Source: Clarkia xantiana subsp. parviflora
Lineage: Eukaryota > Streptophyta > Magnoliopsida > Myrtales > Onagraceae
NCBI GenBank assembly: GCA_036873135.1
Contig: JAPTYO010000015.1
Location: forward strand, 4,858,839-4,922,838
Length of the DNA stretch: 64,000 bases
Direction: 5' to 3'
Shown here: one piece after another, positions 12,424-23,524 of the stretch
How the letters are laid out: every line of letters begins with the position of its first letter
Numbering within the stretch: the first letter of the stretch is position 1
Notes under the pieces: model-generated
Told to the model about the DNA's origin: nothing
What the model saw: the letters and a program-made list of their open reading frames with translations, nothing else
Database searches by the model: none
Made by a program: the position numbers and the translations under genes

Positions 12424-13269
12424 GTGGCTGGGCGACGGATCCGATCCCGTTCCCGGTCCCAGTCGCGGTCCCGTTCTCGATCCCGCGATCGATCCCCGAA
12501 GAAGGACAAACCTGAGTCTTCCAATGCCCGCAAGGAGAAGCGGGGGACCATTAACGTGATTCATGGAGGACTTGCTGCGGGAGGAGATACCACGGCATCT
12601 CGGGAGGTCTATGCTTCTCGAATTCCCATTGCTGTGGTGTTGGGCAAGAGGGCCCGAAATTGGACTCCGAAAGAAGAAATGGTGATTCCCTTCTCAGCGG
12701 AGGACCTGGTAGGTGTGGAGACCCCGCACGATGATGCTTTGGTCGTGACCCTGAGCGTGGATGGGTACGAGATGAAGCGAATCCTGATAGATGGAGGGAG
12801 CTCCTCCGATATTCTGTTCATGGATGCACTGGAGGCCATGGGAAAAACCAAGAAGGACTTGAAGCCTGCAGACTTCCCGATGGTCGGGTTTTCTGGCTCT
12901 ACTTCTTACCCGGTGGGGATGATTACTTTACCGGTTGAATTCGGTAGTGGCAGGAAGTCGGAGAAGAGGAACGTGGAGTTCGTGGTGGTCGAGTCCGCGG
13001 GGACCTATAATGCAATTATCGGGAGGACCACCATCAACCCACTGGGGGCAGTTGCCTCAACTGTCCAACAGAAGCTGAAGTTCCCGACCGACCATGGAAT
13101 CGGGGAGGTCCAGGGCGATCAGATAGCCTCCATGAGGTGCTACGTCAATGCCACTCGAAGGACGAATCGGGAGGTTATGCCTGTTTTCCAGACTGATGCT
13201 GATCCCCGAGAGGAGTTTGGGCGTCCCGCCCCGATGGAGGACTTGAAGGAGGTCGAGATCGATGGACTT
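12424..13269 (+). pseudogene. Tat-2 aspartic protease, cut by the Tat-3 insertion
   Basis: The frame continues from gag with an Arg/Ser-rich linker, then TINVIHGGLAAGG and the retropepsin-like domain with active-site motif ILIDGGSSSDILF and the second motif YNAIIGRTTIN. The frame ends three bases inside Tat-3. The missing downstream sequence resumes at 24185 after the nested element with the target GACCT. Protease would cleave the Gag-Pol polyprotein. Confidence 0.88.
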
Positions 13270-13929
13270 TGATGGGTTTCGCTATAGCCGTTAGGCCCTT
13301 TAACGATGAGTAAACGGTGAATAGGCCCACTGGGCCCTAAAAGGGGTCAAGAAGACCAATGCGAAGGGTCCCGACAAGATGGGTCCCGATGGTGAAGGGT
13401 CCCGACAAGGTCGGTCCCGATATGCGAGCTGGACGCTCCCGATGATATTCCTTTAAGTAGGCCCCGATATTGAATCCCTAAGAACGATTGGCCCTGTCAC
13501 GATGACGAGGGGCCCCGAGCGGTGACCTAATGAGATAACTCTGGAGTCCCCGATATTGGTCGGGACTTGCTATCAGAGGTTGAGGCCGAGAAACACGCCC
13601 ACTATCAGAGTAGTGGGGGAGTGGCCCGAGATAAGCGGAACGTGGGCAAGTGGCCGAGATAAGCGGAACGTGGGCTAACTGCCCTGGCAGTTCATCAGGT
13701 AACTGGGGTAACTCCTCTCCTATATAAAGGAGGAAGTTACCTCAGATCACATATACGCACTTACATACTGATACTTTTGCTTGCCTTGCCTGCCACGAGA
13801 TTCTCATTTAAGCATCGGAGAGGGATTCTGGGTCACCGCCCGGTCTATTCCCTTCTTGCAAGATTACGTGGAGCGAAGGATTTTGGATTCCCGTCAAGAC
13901 CGTATCGGAGTTCTAACCCTGATCCAACA
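13270..13929 (+). repeat. Tat-3 5' LTR
   Basis: The LTR starts TGATGGG and ends CCAACA, with a TATA box TATATAAA at 13721-13728. It is followed directly by the primer-binding site TTGGCGCCGTCTGTGGG at 13930. Confidence 0.95.
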
Positions 13930-13984
13930 TTGGCGCCGTCTGTGGGAAGCTAACAAAAAGTCAAAGATAGCTTCTACTCGTTCA

Positions 13985-15550
13985 ATGGCGGCTGGCAAGC
14001 AGAAAAAGCAAGGGCAGACTGGTGGTTCTAACATCCCTGCTGGAACTCAGAATTCAGAGCTTCCGGAGCGCAGTGTGGATCAAAATCTCCCTGCTGAGGT
14101 TTCCCGAACAGGGGGGCATAATGAAGTTCCTGAGGATACTGCTCGACACCAAGAGAATAGGGAGGAGGATGCTCCTCCAAACGCGGACCTGACGAAGGCT
14201 GTGGCGGATGCCATGCCGATGTTCTTGGAGGCCATGGAGGCTCTCCTAGAGCGGAGAGAGGCTGCCAAGAAGAAGGAGGAGGTGCCTCCGCCTCCGCCGA
14301 GGGAGATTCGGAATGTGCAGGAGGCCCAACCCAGAAACCGGGACAAGGGCAAGGAGCCCGCTCAGTCGGAGCGATTTGTGATCGATGAGCCTGGACCGGT
14401 GCAGCATAGGACCATTCCCCTTAATGGTCCCATCACCCCTGACCAGGTGGTGAAGATCGTGAACATCTGCATGGGGGACCAGAAGCAGATGATGTCGGAG
14501 CTGAGGGATCGATCCACCCATCCCTTTGTTCCCCGATTGATAGACACCCTCGCCCCGCCAGGGCTGGGTATCCCCACAATTAAGGAGTATGAGGGCGAGG
14601 GAGATCCAGTTCGCCATGTCCAGAAGCATGTCATGGCCTGTCTGGGCAGAGCCCCGGATGATGATACTGTGTGTGTGTTGTTCCCGGCCACATTGGGAGA
14701 AAGGGCCCTGACGTGGTTCTTCAGCCTGCCCCCAGGGTGCATCTCCAGCTGGGCTGATATGCACGATCGTTTTATTCAGCAGTACCAAGGTCGTCGGCGC
14801 CTCTTGAAGAGCGTGAGGTCCCTGACCCAGGTGGTGCAGAGGCCCGACAAATCGCTGGCGCATTATTACCAGCGGTACACTGCTAGTGTGGCCGAGATCG
14901 ATGAGGAGATATCGGAGGGAGAGACTATCCGCACCTTCCTTCGGAACCTAACAGCCCCCTATGGTTCCGACCTGATGCACAGCGTGGCCGCGAAGGCCGT
15001 GTGGAGTATGGAGGCGTTGCAGACGAGGGTAAAGCAGCAAATCGATGTGCAGGAGTCGAAGATAGCTGCCGGAGAGCAAGATCCTCCGAAGTCAAATAAG
15101 GGGAAGCAGTCGTTCAAACCATTGGACGACCGTAAGTAGAAGGATAAATCCGAGGGCAGTCGGAGTCGAGGCTGCTCTGATCGAAGGGAGGACATGCGTC
15201 CCCCGAGGAAGGACAAGCAGGAGGATCATCACATTCCTCTCAATAGTTCTATAGCTGCCTTGTTAACGGTGATGGATCGACAGGGTATCTCCAGGTACCC
15301 CCCGAAGAAGGAAGGAGAATTTTTGGGAGCTCGCATCGATCGTTACTGTCGGTTCCACCGCGCCAGCAGTCACGACACTAACCATTGTCGGGAGTTGAAG
15401 AAGGAGATCGAAAAGCTGATCCAGAAGGGGAAGCTTAAGGAGTTTGTGGCTGGGAGGCGGAGTCGATCCCGCTCCCGATCTCGATCGCGGTCCCGTTCCC
15501 GATCCCGCGATCGGTCCCCAAAGAAGAAGTCCGAGTCGGAGTCTTCTGGT
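13985..15550 (+). pseudogene. Tat-3 gag
   Basis: Where Tat-2 has its gag ATG, Tat-3 has ATA (13967-13969), so the first in-frame Met is six codons later at 13985. The frame runs through an acidic/proline-rich N-terminus and the capsid-like core to TAG at 15137-15139. It continues in the same frame through a CCHC-like motif (CRFHRASSHDTNHC, about 15345-15390) and a long Arg/Ser alternating stretch near 15460-15520. The boundary to protease at about 15550 is approximate, because gag and pol share one frame. The Arg/Ser run may bind RNA (inference). Confidence 0.85.
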
Positions 15551-17215
15551 GTCCGTAAGGAGAAGCGGGGCACCATTAATGTGATTCATGGAGGATTGGC
15601 TGCAGGAGGTGATACCACAGCCTCTCGGGAGGTCTATGCCTCTAGAATTTCCGCTGCTGTGGTGCTGGGCAAGAGGTCCCGATCCTGGACCGCGAAGGAA
15701 GAGATGGTGATTTCCTTTTCAGCGGAGGACCTGGTAGGTGTGGAGACTCCGCACGATGATGCTTTGGTCGTGACCCTGGACGTGGATGGGTACGAGATGA
15801 AGCGAATTTTGATCGACGGAGGGAGCTTTTCTGATATTCTGTTTATGGATGCGCTGGAGGCCATGGGGAAAACGAAGAAGGACCTGAGGCAGGTGAACTT
15901 CCCGATGGTTGGATTCTCTGGTTCTACCTCCTATCCGCTGGGAATGATCACCTTACCAGTGGAGTTCGATAGTGGGTGGAAAGCGGAGAGGAGGAATGTG
16001 GAGTTCGTGGTGGTTGAGTCCGCGGGGACCTATAATGCGATTATCGGGAGAACTACCATCAACCCGCTGATGGCAGTTGCCTCGACTGTTCACCAAAAGA
16101 TGAAGTTCCCGACTGACCACGGAGTCGGGGAGGTCAAGGGCGACCAGGTGGCTTCCAGGAAGTGCTATGTTAATGCCACCCAAAGGAGAAGACGGGAGGC
16201 TATGACTATCCTCCAGACCGATGCTGATCCCAGAGAGGAGTTTGGGCGTCCCGCCTCTATGGAGGATTTGAAGGAGGTCGAGATTGACGGACCACAGAGG
16301 AAGGTGAAAATCGGGTCCGCTCTGTCTGACGAGAGGGCCCGAGAATTGATTGAGCTGCTGAAGGAGTTCAAGGAGCTGTTTGCCTGGTTCCCGAGTGACA
16401 TGCCAGGAATCAGCCCCGATGTGATTGTGCATGAGTTGAAGATTGATCCCGCGATCAAGCCTATCGCGCAGAAAAGGCGTCCGATGAGCGCAGACAAGAG
16501 GATCGCGATCCAGCAGGAGGTGGGCAGGTTGCTCGATGCTGGATTTATCAAGGAGCTCCGATTCCAGACTTGGGTCGCCAACCCGGTTCTGGTGAAGAAG
16601 AGCAATGGGAAATGGCGGATGTGTGTTGATTTCCGCGACTTGAATAAGGCTTGCCCGAAGGATTGTTACCCGCTTCCGAGGATCGACCAGTTGGTGGATG
16701 CCACGTCGGGGCATGAATTGCTGAGCTTCATGGATGCTTACTCTGGCTATAATCAGATCAAGATGGCTAAGGAGGATGCCCCTCACGCTGCCTTTTATGC
16801 TGATAGTGACATCTATCACTACGATGTCATGCCCTTTGGATTGATTAATGCCGGGGCAACTTATCAAAGGATGGTGAACAAGCTGTTTGGGGACATGCTG
16901 GGGAAAACCATGGAGTCTTACGTGGACGATATGCTGGTAAAGTCCCGACAGGCCGAAGATCATGTAAGCAACTTGGCGGTGGCATTTGAGCGGATGAGGC
17001 TTCATCAAGTTCGTTTGAACCCAGTTAAGTGCACCTTTGGAGTGCACTCGGGGAAGTTTTTGGGCTTTATGGTAAGCCAAAGGGGAATTGAGGTGAACCC
17101 CGAGAAGCTGAGGGCAATCGAGGAGATGCAGTCTCCGACAAATCATCGGGAGGTGCAAGTGCTGAATGGCCGACTAGCTGCAATGAATCGCTTCCTATCT
17201 AAGGCAAGCGACTGA
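15551..17215 (+). pseudogene. Tat-3 protease and reverse transcriptase
   Basis: The protease carries ILIDGGSFSDILF; the second Ser after the catalytic DGG is changed to Phe against Tat-2. RT follows from about 16380 with the fingers/palm motifs QTWVANPVLVKKSNGKWR, VDFRDLNKACPKDCYPLPRID and MPFGLINAGATYQRM. The catalytic YVDD is at 16919-16930. A TGA at 17213-17215 replaces the CGA found in Tat-2 and ends the frame at the RT connection; the same frame continues after it. RT copies the element RNA into DNA. Confidence 0.9.
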
Positions 17216-17743
17216 TCCATGCCATTTTTAGAAGTGCTGAGGGCCAACAAGAAATTTGAGTGGACTGCCATGTGTGAAGAGGCATTCCAGGCACTCAAGC
17301 AGCACCTTCGCACCCTCCCACCATTGGCGAAACCGATTCCAGGCGAGCCGCTCTATCTATATTTGGATGTTTCTGAGTTTGCTATTAGCTCTGTGTTAGT
17401 GAAGATTGTCGAGGGTAACCAAGTCCCCGTTTATTATGTAAGCAAGGCGTTTGCCAAATCTGAAATGAATTATCCCGCCGTTGAGAAGTATCTTTTTGCG
17501 TTGATCATTACTGCTCGGAAGCTGAGGCCTTACTTCCATACGCATGAGATTACTGTGTTGACGAATAAGCCTTTGAAGCATTTTTTGAACCGACCTGATG
17601 CGTCGGGGAGATTAGTGAAATGGGCAGTCGAGCTTAGTGAGTTCCGCATTCACTTTTCTCCAAGAACGGCTATTAAAGGTCAGGCGTTGGCGGATTTCAT
17701 AGCAGAGTCTACAGCCCCGATCTGGAAGAAGCGGGTCCTATAG
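17216..17743 (+). pseudogene. Tat-3 gypsy-type RNase H (degenerate active site)
   Basis: This continues the RT frame (FEWTAMCEEAFQALKQHL, YLYLDVSEFAISSVLV, YYVSKAFAKSEMNYPAVEK). The usual TDH motif reads LTNKPLKHF, so the third acidic residue is Asn, and it is also Asn in Tat-2. A one-base deletion in a C run near 17720 shifts the frame and ends it at 17743. Loss of acidic residues in this domain fits Tat elements that gained a second RNase H. Confidence 0.85.
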
Positions 17744-17754
17744 AGGGGGCAACC

Positions 17755-19567
17755 ATGGAGGTCCCGATAGCAGAGCAACCAGAAATGGCAGAGCAATCAG
17801 AACAGCCAAATGAGGAAAATACTTGGGAAATGTACACTGATGGCTCTTCGAGTTCAGACGGATCAGGAGCAGGGTTCGTATTGATACCACCTGGCGGAGG
17901 CGAGCCCCTTCGATATGCTTTGGCCTTAATGTTTAGGGCCACCAACAATGAAGCTGAGTATGAGGCTCTTATCACAGGCCTCAAAATTGCCAAAGGTACG
18001 GGAGTTGGTCACTTAAGGGTGAAATGTGACGCTAGCCTGATTGTGAATCAAGTCCAAGGACGATATGAGGCAAAGAGCCCGGTGATGAGAAAGTACCTTC
18101 GTGAGGTGCAAGTCTTGAAGGAGAGTTTCAAAAGTTTCGATATTGAGGCAATCCCGAGGGAGGAAAACGCGGAAGCGGATGCCTTGAGCAAATTTGCCTT
18201 GAGCAAATTTGCCTTGGGGGCACCCCTCGAGGAAAATCGGAAGGTGCACTTCTTGGAGAAGGTGATCTTGTCGACCACCGATCCATCAGAGGTGTGTTCC
18301 ATTGAAGCAGGATCGGAGGAGGAGCCAACTTGGATGACCCCGATAGCCGCGTACCTGACCACGGGGGCAGTCCCCGATGATGAAGTAGTAGCTGACAGGA
18401 TACGTCGGATCGCGGTTAATTACATGGTGGTGGACAATCAGCTATACAAAAAGGGGTGGTTCTCAACTCCTTACTTGAAATGTGTGGCTGAGCCCGACGC
18501 AAATCGGATCCTTAGGGAGGTGCACGAAGGGGTCGCGGCTAGTCACGAAGGTGCCCGATCCATTGAGAGGAAAGTGCCGAATTTGGGCTATTACTGGCCT
18601 TCAATGAGCAAGGAGGCGACGATGTTAGTCCGATCTTGTGACGTGTGCCAGAGGTATGCCCCGAATATCGTGGCTCCGGCTGCTAATCTGACGTCCATCA
18701 AGAGTGCTTGGCCCTTCGCGCAGTGGGGTATCGACTTGGTGGGACCCCTCCCACAAGCAAAAGGTCAGTGCAAATATTTGCTTGTAGCCATTGATTATTT
18801 CTCAAAATGGATAGAAGCTAAGGCATTGGCCAAGACAACGGGGAACCAAATCGTCAAGTTTCTACAGACCCATATTATATCCAGATACGGGATTCCTAAG
18901 GTGTTGATCAGCGATAATGGTCCTCCGTTTAACGGGGCTCAAGTGAAGGAGTATCTGGAGGAGCTGAATATCGAGCATCGGACAGCCTCTGTCCATCATG
19001 CTCAAACTAATGGACAGGTGGAGTCAGCCAACAAAATCGTGATGGATGGCCTGAAGAAAAGGGTCTATGCCTTGAAGGGCAAATGGCTGAACGAGCTGGA
19101 AAATGTGCTTTGGGCTGTTAGAACGACACCCAAACGATCAACTGGGGAGAGTCCGTTTGGTCTTGTTTATGGCACGGAGGCAGTTGCTCCCGTGGAAATA
19201 GCTGTGGCGTCCCATCAGATGAGGTACTACGAGCCTTTGAACGAATGATGAAATGAGACGTCTGGAATTGGACTTGCTCGAGGAAAAGAGGCGGGATGTC
19301 GATGAAGTCCAGGCTCGAATGCGTTTGGCGACGGCCAGATATTACAATCGGCGAGTTAAGTCCCGACAGTTCTTTGTCGGAGAACTGGTTTGGCGTCGGA
19401 ACGAGTTCACCCTTTTGGATCGGATCAACAAGATGTCGCCAAAATGGGAAGGACCTTATAAGGTCGTGGGGATGCCAGCTCCAAATGCGTATAAGTTGGA
19501 AGACCTCGATGGCAAAGTATTGAGGCATTCTTTCAGTGGTGAACACTTGAAGAAATGTCATGTTTGA
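17755..19567 (+). pseudogene. Tat-3 second (archaeal-like) RNase H and integrase
   Basis: The RNase H domain starts MYTDGSSSSDGSGAG and keeps four acidic positions (TDGS, NNEAEYEAL, VKCDAS, EADALSKFA). An 18-bp tandem copy repeats LSKFA. Integrase follows: an HHCC zinc finger (HEG...HEGARS...CDVCQRYA, about 18510-18660), the DDE core (GIDLVGPL, LISDNGPPFNG, TNGQVESANK) and a C-terminal part after a frameshift at about 19240 that ends at 19567 (SFSGEHLKKCHV). No chromodomain is seen. Integrase inserts the cDNA and makes the 5-bp target duplications seen here. Confidence 0.9.
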
Positions 19568-20075
19568 TATTAAGTCGCCTTTAGTGGTGCAAGTTGTTAT
19601 TAAGTCGCCTTCAGTGGTGCACGATGTTATTAAGTCGCCTTTAGTGGTGCAAGTTGTTATTAAGTCGCCTTCAGTGGTGCACGATGTTATTAAGTCGCCT
19701 TAAGTGGTGCAAGTTATCTATCGTTTGATTCGATGTAAGCAGAGTTTGAGCCATCAATGAATAAAGAGGTTGCTTCCGATCAGATTGTTCTTAGATTTAT
19801 TCTAAGTGTTGTTAAGTCTCCTTAAGTGGTGCAAGTAAATAGCCTTAAGTGGCAAAGTCGCATTAAGTGGTGCGTGGTTCTTAGATTTATTCTAAGTGTG
19901 GCTAAGTCGCCTTAGATGGTGCGAATTGAATTGCCTTAGTTGGCACGATTAAATCGCCTTAAGTGGTGTGGGCTAAATCGTCTTAAGTGATGTGTTGAAA
20001 TGTCTTAGGTGACATGCTAAATCGCCTTAGGTGGCATAGTTAAGTCGCTTTAAGAAGTGCAACGATAAATCGGAA
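19566..20075 (+). repeat. Tandem repeat spacer between pol and the antisense gene (Tat-3)
   Basis: Five near-perfect 30-bp units (core TTAAGTCGCCTTCAGTGG) lie at about 19567-19716. Two variants alternate (CAAGTTG and CACGATG), giving a 60-bp higher-order unit. Degenerate copies built on CGCCTTAAGTGG continue to about 20075. No reading frame is conserved. Confidence 0.85.
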
Positions 20076-20163
20076 CTAAAATAGTTTGATATTTGTGAGG
20101 GCTCAAAGGCCCGAGGATTCATTACAAAGAGAGAAAAATTACAAGGACTATAAAGATAGAGCA

Positions 20164-22988
20164 TTAAGCTTGGTCCTCGTCAGCATCGGCGGAAGCAGGA
20201 TCCACGAGATCTGTGGCAGAAGGCTCCACAAGATCGGACCCTTGGAGGTCAGTCGGTGAAGGTTCAATTGCTGGAGGGTCGATTATCGGGGGATCAACTG
20301 TCGGGAGATCGGCACTAGGTAGCTCCGCCACGTCTTCAACACCCGCGGGGGTGTTTCCCTCATCACTCTCCTCCGAGAGGTCGAAATACCTCTTCGCAAA
20401 GGGGGCGAGAGTCGCAGACTTATCGAAATTAATGGCGTTGCCATACTCCAGATGGAGCTCCTCGACCGTGTTGAAGAGGGTGTTCTCCACCTCCGTGGTG
20501 CAGAATTTCACCGCGTCCGCTTGGAAGTCCTCAGAGCCCCGATAATCTTCCCGACCCTTGGTTTCAGCCTCGGCCAGCTTGGCAGGGACCTCAGCAATTT
20601 CCCGCTCCAGCCCCGCCTTGGCGTCTTCCAGAGCCTTCTTCTCGAGGACAAGTCTGTCCCGAGCCTCCGCATCCATTTTCCGCTCCTGCTGCTCCCGCTT
20701 CGGCAGCCCCTCGAAGTCTTGAACCTGCTTTTGGAGGTCCCGATTCTTTCGATTAAGGAGGGCCTGCTCCTTAGCCAATTTTCCCCTCGAAGACTCGGAG
20801 GCGGCGAGATCCTCCTCGAGCTTGGCTACAACCGCGGGAGCCCCCTTGGCCCGCTCCTGCTCCAGCGCCTCCTCGAGGGCCAGGATGTATTTGAAGCAGC
20901 GGTTTATGTCCGCCATCTCCTGCGAAGAAAAGAGGAAAAGGTTAGCACATGAATATCCTACCTTATCGATTAAAGGGTGAAAATAGGAACCTTACCTCCA
21001 GCCGACGAATGGCCATTCCACGGATATCCGCGTGGATGTCCTCCCGAGCCAGAGAGAGCGGAAGCTTCAGAGACGGCAGAACCGAGCCTGCCACCAAATG
21101 CAGACCCAGCTCCGGGTATGTATCACCCTGTCGGAGCTGGACTCCTTGCAGCGTCTGGATCGGGGTCCAGGGAGCCGCCTCCTGGTCGGGGTCGTAGACC
21201 TTGTAGAAGCTCCCGTCCAAGGGGAGAGGAGGAGGACCGACCGGAGTCGTGGAGGTTCGTATCTCCGAGTCGCCCTGGGACCCAGAGGGAGTCAAGCTGT
21301 GAATGGGTGAGTGCTGCTGCGAAGGAGATGAGGGGGGCAGCCCCCTGGAGGTTGGCTTCAGTGGGGACTGCCTCGTCCCCCGACGACGAACCAAGGCGAG
21401 GCCCTCACCTGTCTCATCGGAGGAGTCCAGATCTTCCACCTGACGAAACTGATCGCCTGTCGGGGTTTCTTCAGCCCTCGATCCCATCGGGGCAGGAAGT
21501 TGAGGGAGACCCTCTCCAACTTGAGCACCGAAAGGTGGTGCCCCTGCTGAAGCTCCAGCCCCCGACTGAGTTCCCGATTGACCTGCACCTGGAGGATGAG
21601 ATGCTTCAGAAAGATAGTCAGGAAGTTGGTCAGGATCCTTACACCAAATGACGCGCCGGGAGAGGTATTGGTCTTTCCCGTGGTAGTTGTAGTAACCCTC
21701 TTTGAGGATGCGGGGAGTTTCTCCTCCGAGGATGCGTATGATCTCTCTGATTCTGGCTTCCTTGCTGGAGGGGATTAACTCCTTAGGAATTTGCTTCCTG
21801 TACGACTTAATAGCTAGGCGGACCTGTTTACCTTCTTCGGCATTTTGGACATTGAAGAGCCTGTCCATCTCCTCTACTCGGGTCCGCTTAGTCCTCTCCG
21901 CGGAGGGAGATGCCGACGAAGCGGTGGCCTTCTTTGCCGACTTCCTCTTCCGCGCGGGGCGCTGGACAGCGTCGGTCTCTCCCTGCTTAAGGAGGAGATT
22001 GGTCAGCAGTGATACCTTCTTAGCTGCAAACAATGGAAAACAGAGACATGATCAGAAATATTACCCAAGGAACCATATTGGAGGGGCCATCGTGGAGTTG
22101 ACCTCCGGAGATCGTATCGAGGAGGCGGATCCCGGCATCCACCAGGTCCCGCTCCTTGAGGGAGTTAGCGTCGAGGGGAGTGTAAGATTCCCCCCAACGG
22201 TAAAGCTGGATGCAGTGAAGGATTTGGAAATCTTCATCGGAATAGGTGTGATAAGCGGGAGGAGAGTCCGCTTCAACCTCCCATCGGGGACATGGGATAG
22301 AACTGTTCTTAATGAAGAAGTAGTTCCTCTTCCACCCGCTGTTGTCGGACCCTGTGTCAGTGAGGAGCCCCCGACCCCTGACAACCTTCCAGGTGTCGCT
22401 GGTCCAACTACACCGCGCAAGCTGCTGCTTATTCCATTTAGGCATCCGAGGATAGAAGGCGCAAACCCCAGCCTCGTTGCACTTCATTCCGTAGAAGGTC
22501 CGGAAGAGTTGGAGGCTGTAGACCCACTTTTGTCGGAAACAGAGGACTTGAAAAGCATTCCACACGCGGATGGCGTGGGGGGAGAAGGTAGTCGGATGCG
22601 TCTTGTAATGGGCGCACATCTCGACCAAATTCCCACAAAAGGGGAATCGGATCCCTGCCGATATTTGTCCGGTGGAGACAAATACCTCCCCTTCCTCGGG
22701 ACGAGTGACCATAGGGTCGCTCGAGGCACGGTAGCGAGAGTAAGGAAGGCAGGGCTCCCAGGTTAAGGTGACGCATCCTTCTTGGAGAGCTGCAACATAG
22801 GTAGTCACCGATTTCATTGGGTGCGTAATCGAAGTTGAAGGGTTTTCTCCCCTCAGAACAGGATCCGCTGTCTGAAAATTAGCCATGGCAAGAAAAGGCG
22901 TGGTGGGTTTTCGGAAAAATGCAAGCAAACTGATCAAAGACAAGGGAAAAGCTACGCTAACATCAGAGAAGGAAGTCTTACCAGACAT
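20164..22988 (-). pseudogene. Tat-3 antisense gene, four exons, one 2-bp deletion
   Basis: Predicted exons: 22988-22982, 22871-22065, 21982-20996, 20919-20164. Introns begin GTAAGA, GTAATA and GTAAGG, end TTTTCAG, TTAAGCAG and TTCGCAG, and are 110, 82 and 76 bp. Exons 3 and 4 are whole codons. Exons 1+2 are 2 nt short because of a deletion near 22805; corrected length equals Tat-2 exactly (816 nt). The product would be about 853 aa. Its N-terminal third resembles plant PF04195-type proteins (RFPFCGNLVEMC, AIRVWNAFQVLCFRQ, CAFYPRMPKW). The middle is Pro/Ser-rich and starts with a basic patch (RPARKRKSAKK). The end is a long coiled coil (about 20380-20916) with an acidic tail. Function unknown; probably nuclear given the basic patch (inference). 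Confidence 0.7.
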
Positions 22989-23148
22989 GATGAATCGGAG
23001 CGAAAAGGATGATCTTAACGGTCGCCAGAAGACTGATCGGAAAACAGGAAGCTGAAGAAGAACTTGAGCTTTCGAAGTTGCAGAGCTTTTGAAATTGCAG
23101 AGAGTGAAACGGTAAAAGAGAAAGAAGAACAGTGCCCAGAATTGAGGG

Positions 23149-23156
23149 TTTTATAG
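23149..23156 (-). promoter_or_regulatory. Antisense TATA box of Tat-3
   Basis: CTATAAAA on the minus strand lies 161 bp before the antisense ATG at 22988. Position and sequence are conserved with Tat-1 and Tat-2. Confidence 0.6.
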
Positions 23157-23524
23157 GAGAAGGGATAGTCGAAAGGACATTCTAATCTGGACCGTTGAAG
23201 GTGAAACGTTTCAATCCGAGTCGTTGAGATAAAAGGGGGCAGAACGGAAATAGACGTTAATGATGAAACGACCTGAAAAGTGCTTTTTCAGAAAAAGCAG
23301 ACACGAGAACCCAAGCCGTCGCTTCCTTACCCACTGCATTTAATGGACGAGTAACCGAAGAGTCTTCTCGGATTTGGAAACTATCCCCGAGGTATCGAGG
23401 AATCGTGGACGAGAAGATCCGTGTTAATAAATTTTGTCAAGGGAAAAGCCTACGATACCGATATCGGGAGGTCGGGAGTTGAAAGACACGACGAACTGTA
23501 AGTCCCTCATGTCTTGGGGGCAAA

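Noticed and set aside
15953..17158. 401-codon open frame on the minus strand inside the Tat-3 RT region, with a similar 280-codon frame at 24100-24942 in Tat-2
   Set aside because: It is the complement of well-conserved RT codons. The same frame is open in both copies because the sense proteins are alike. It has no recognisable domain and no promoter or splice logic, unlike the true antisense gene.
22024..22064. A 41-bp intron (GTAATA...TTTGCAG) as intron 2 of the Tat-3 antisense gene
   Set aside because: It would put exon 3 out of frame in both Tat-2 and Tat-3 and is short for a plant intron. The acceptor at 21984-21983 (29935-29934 in Tat-2) keeps the frame in both.
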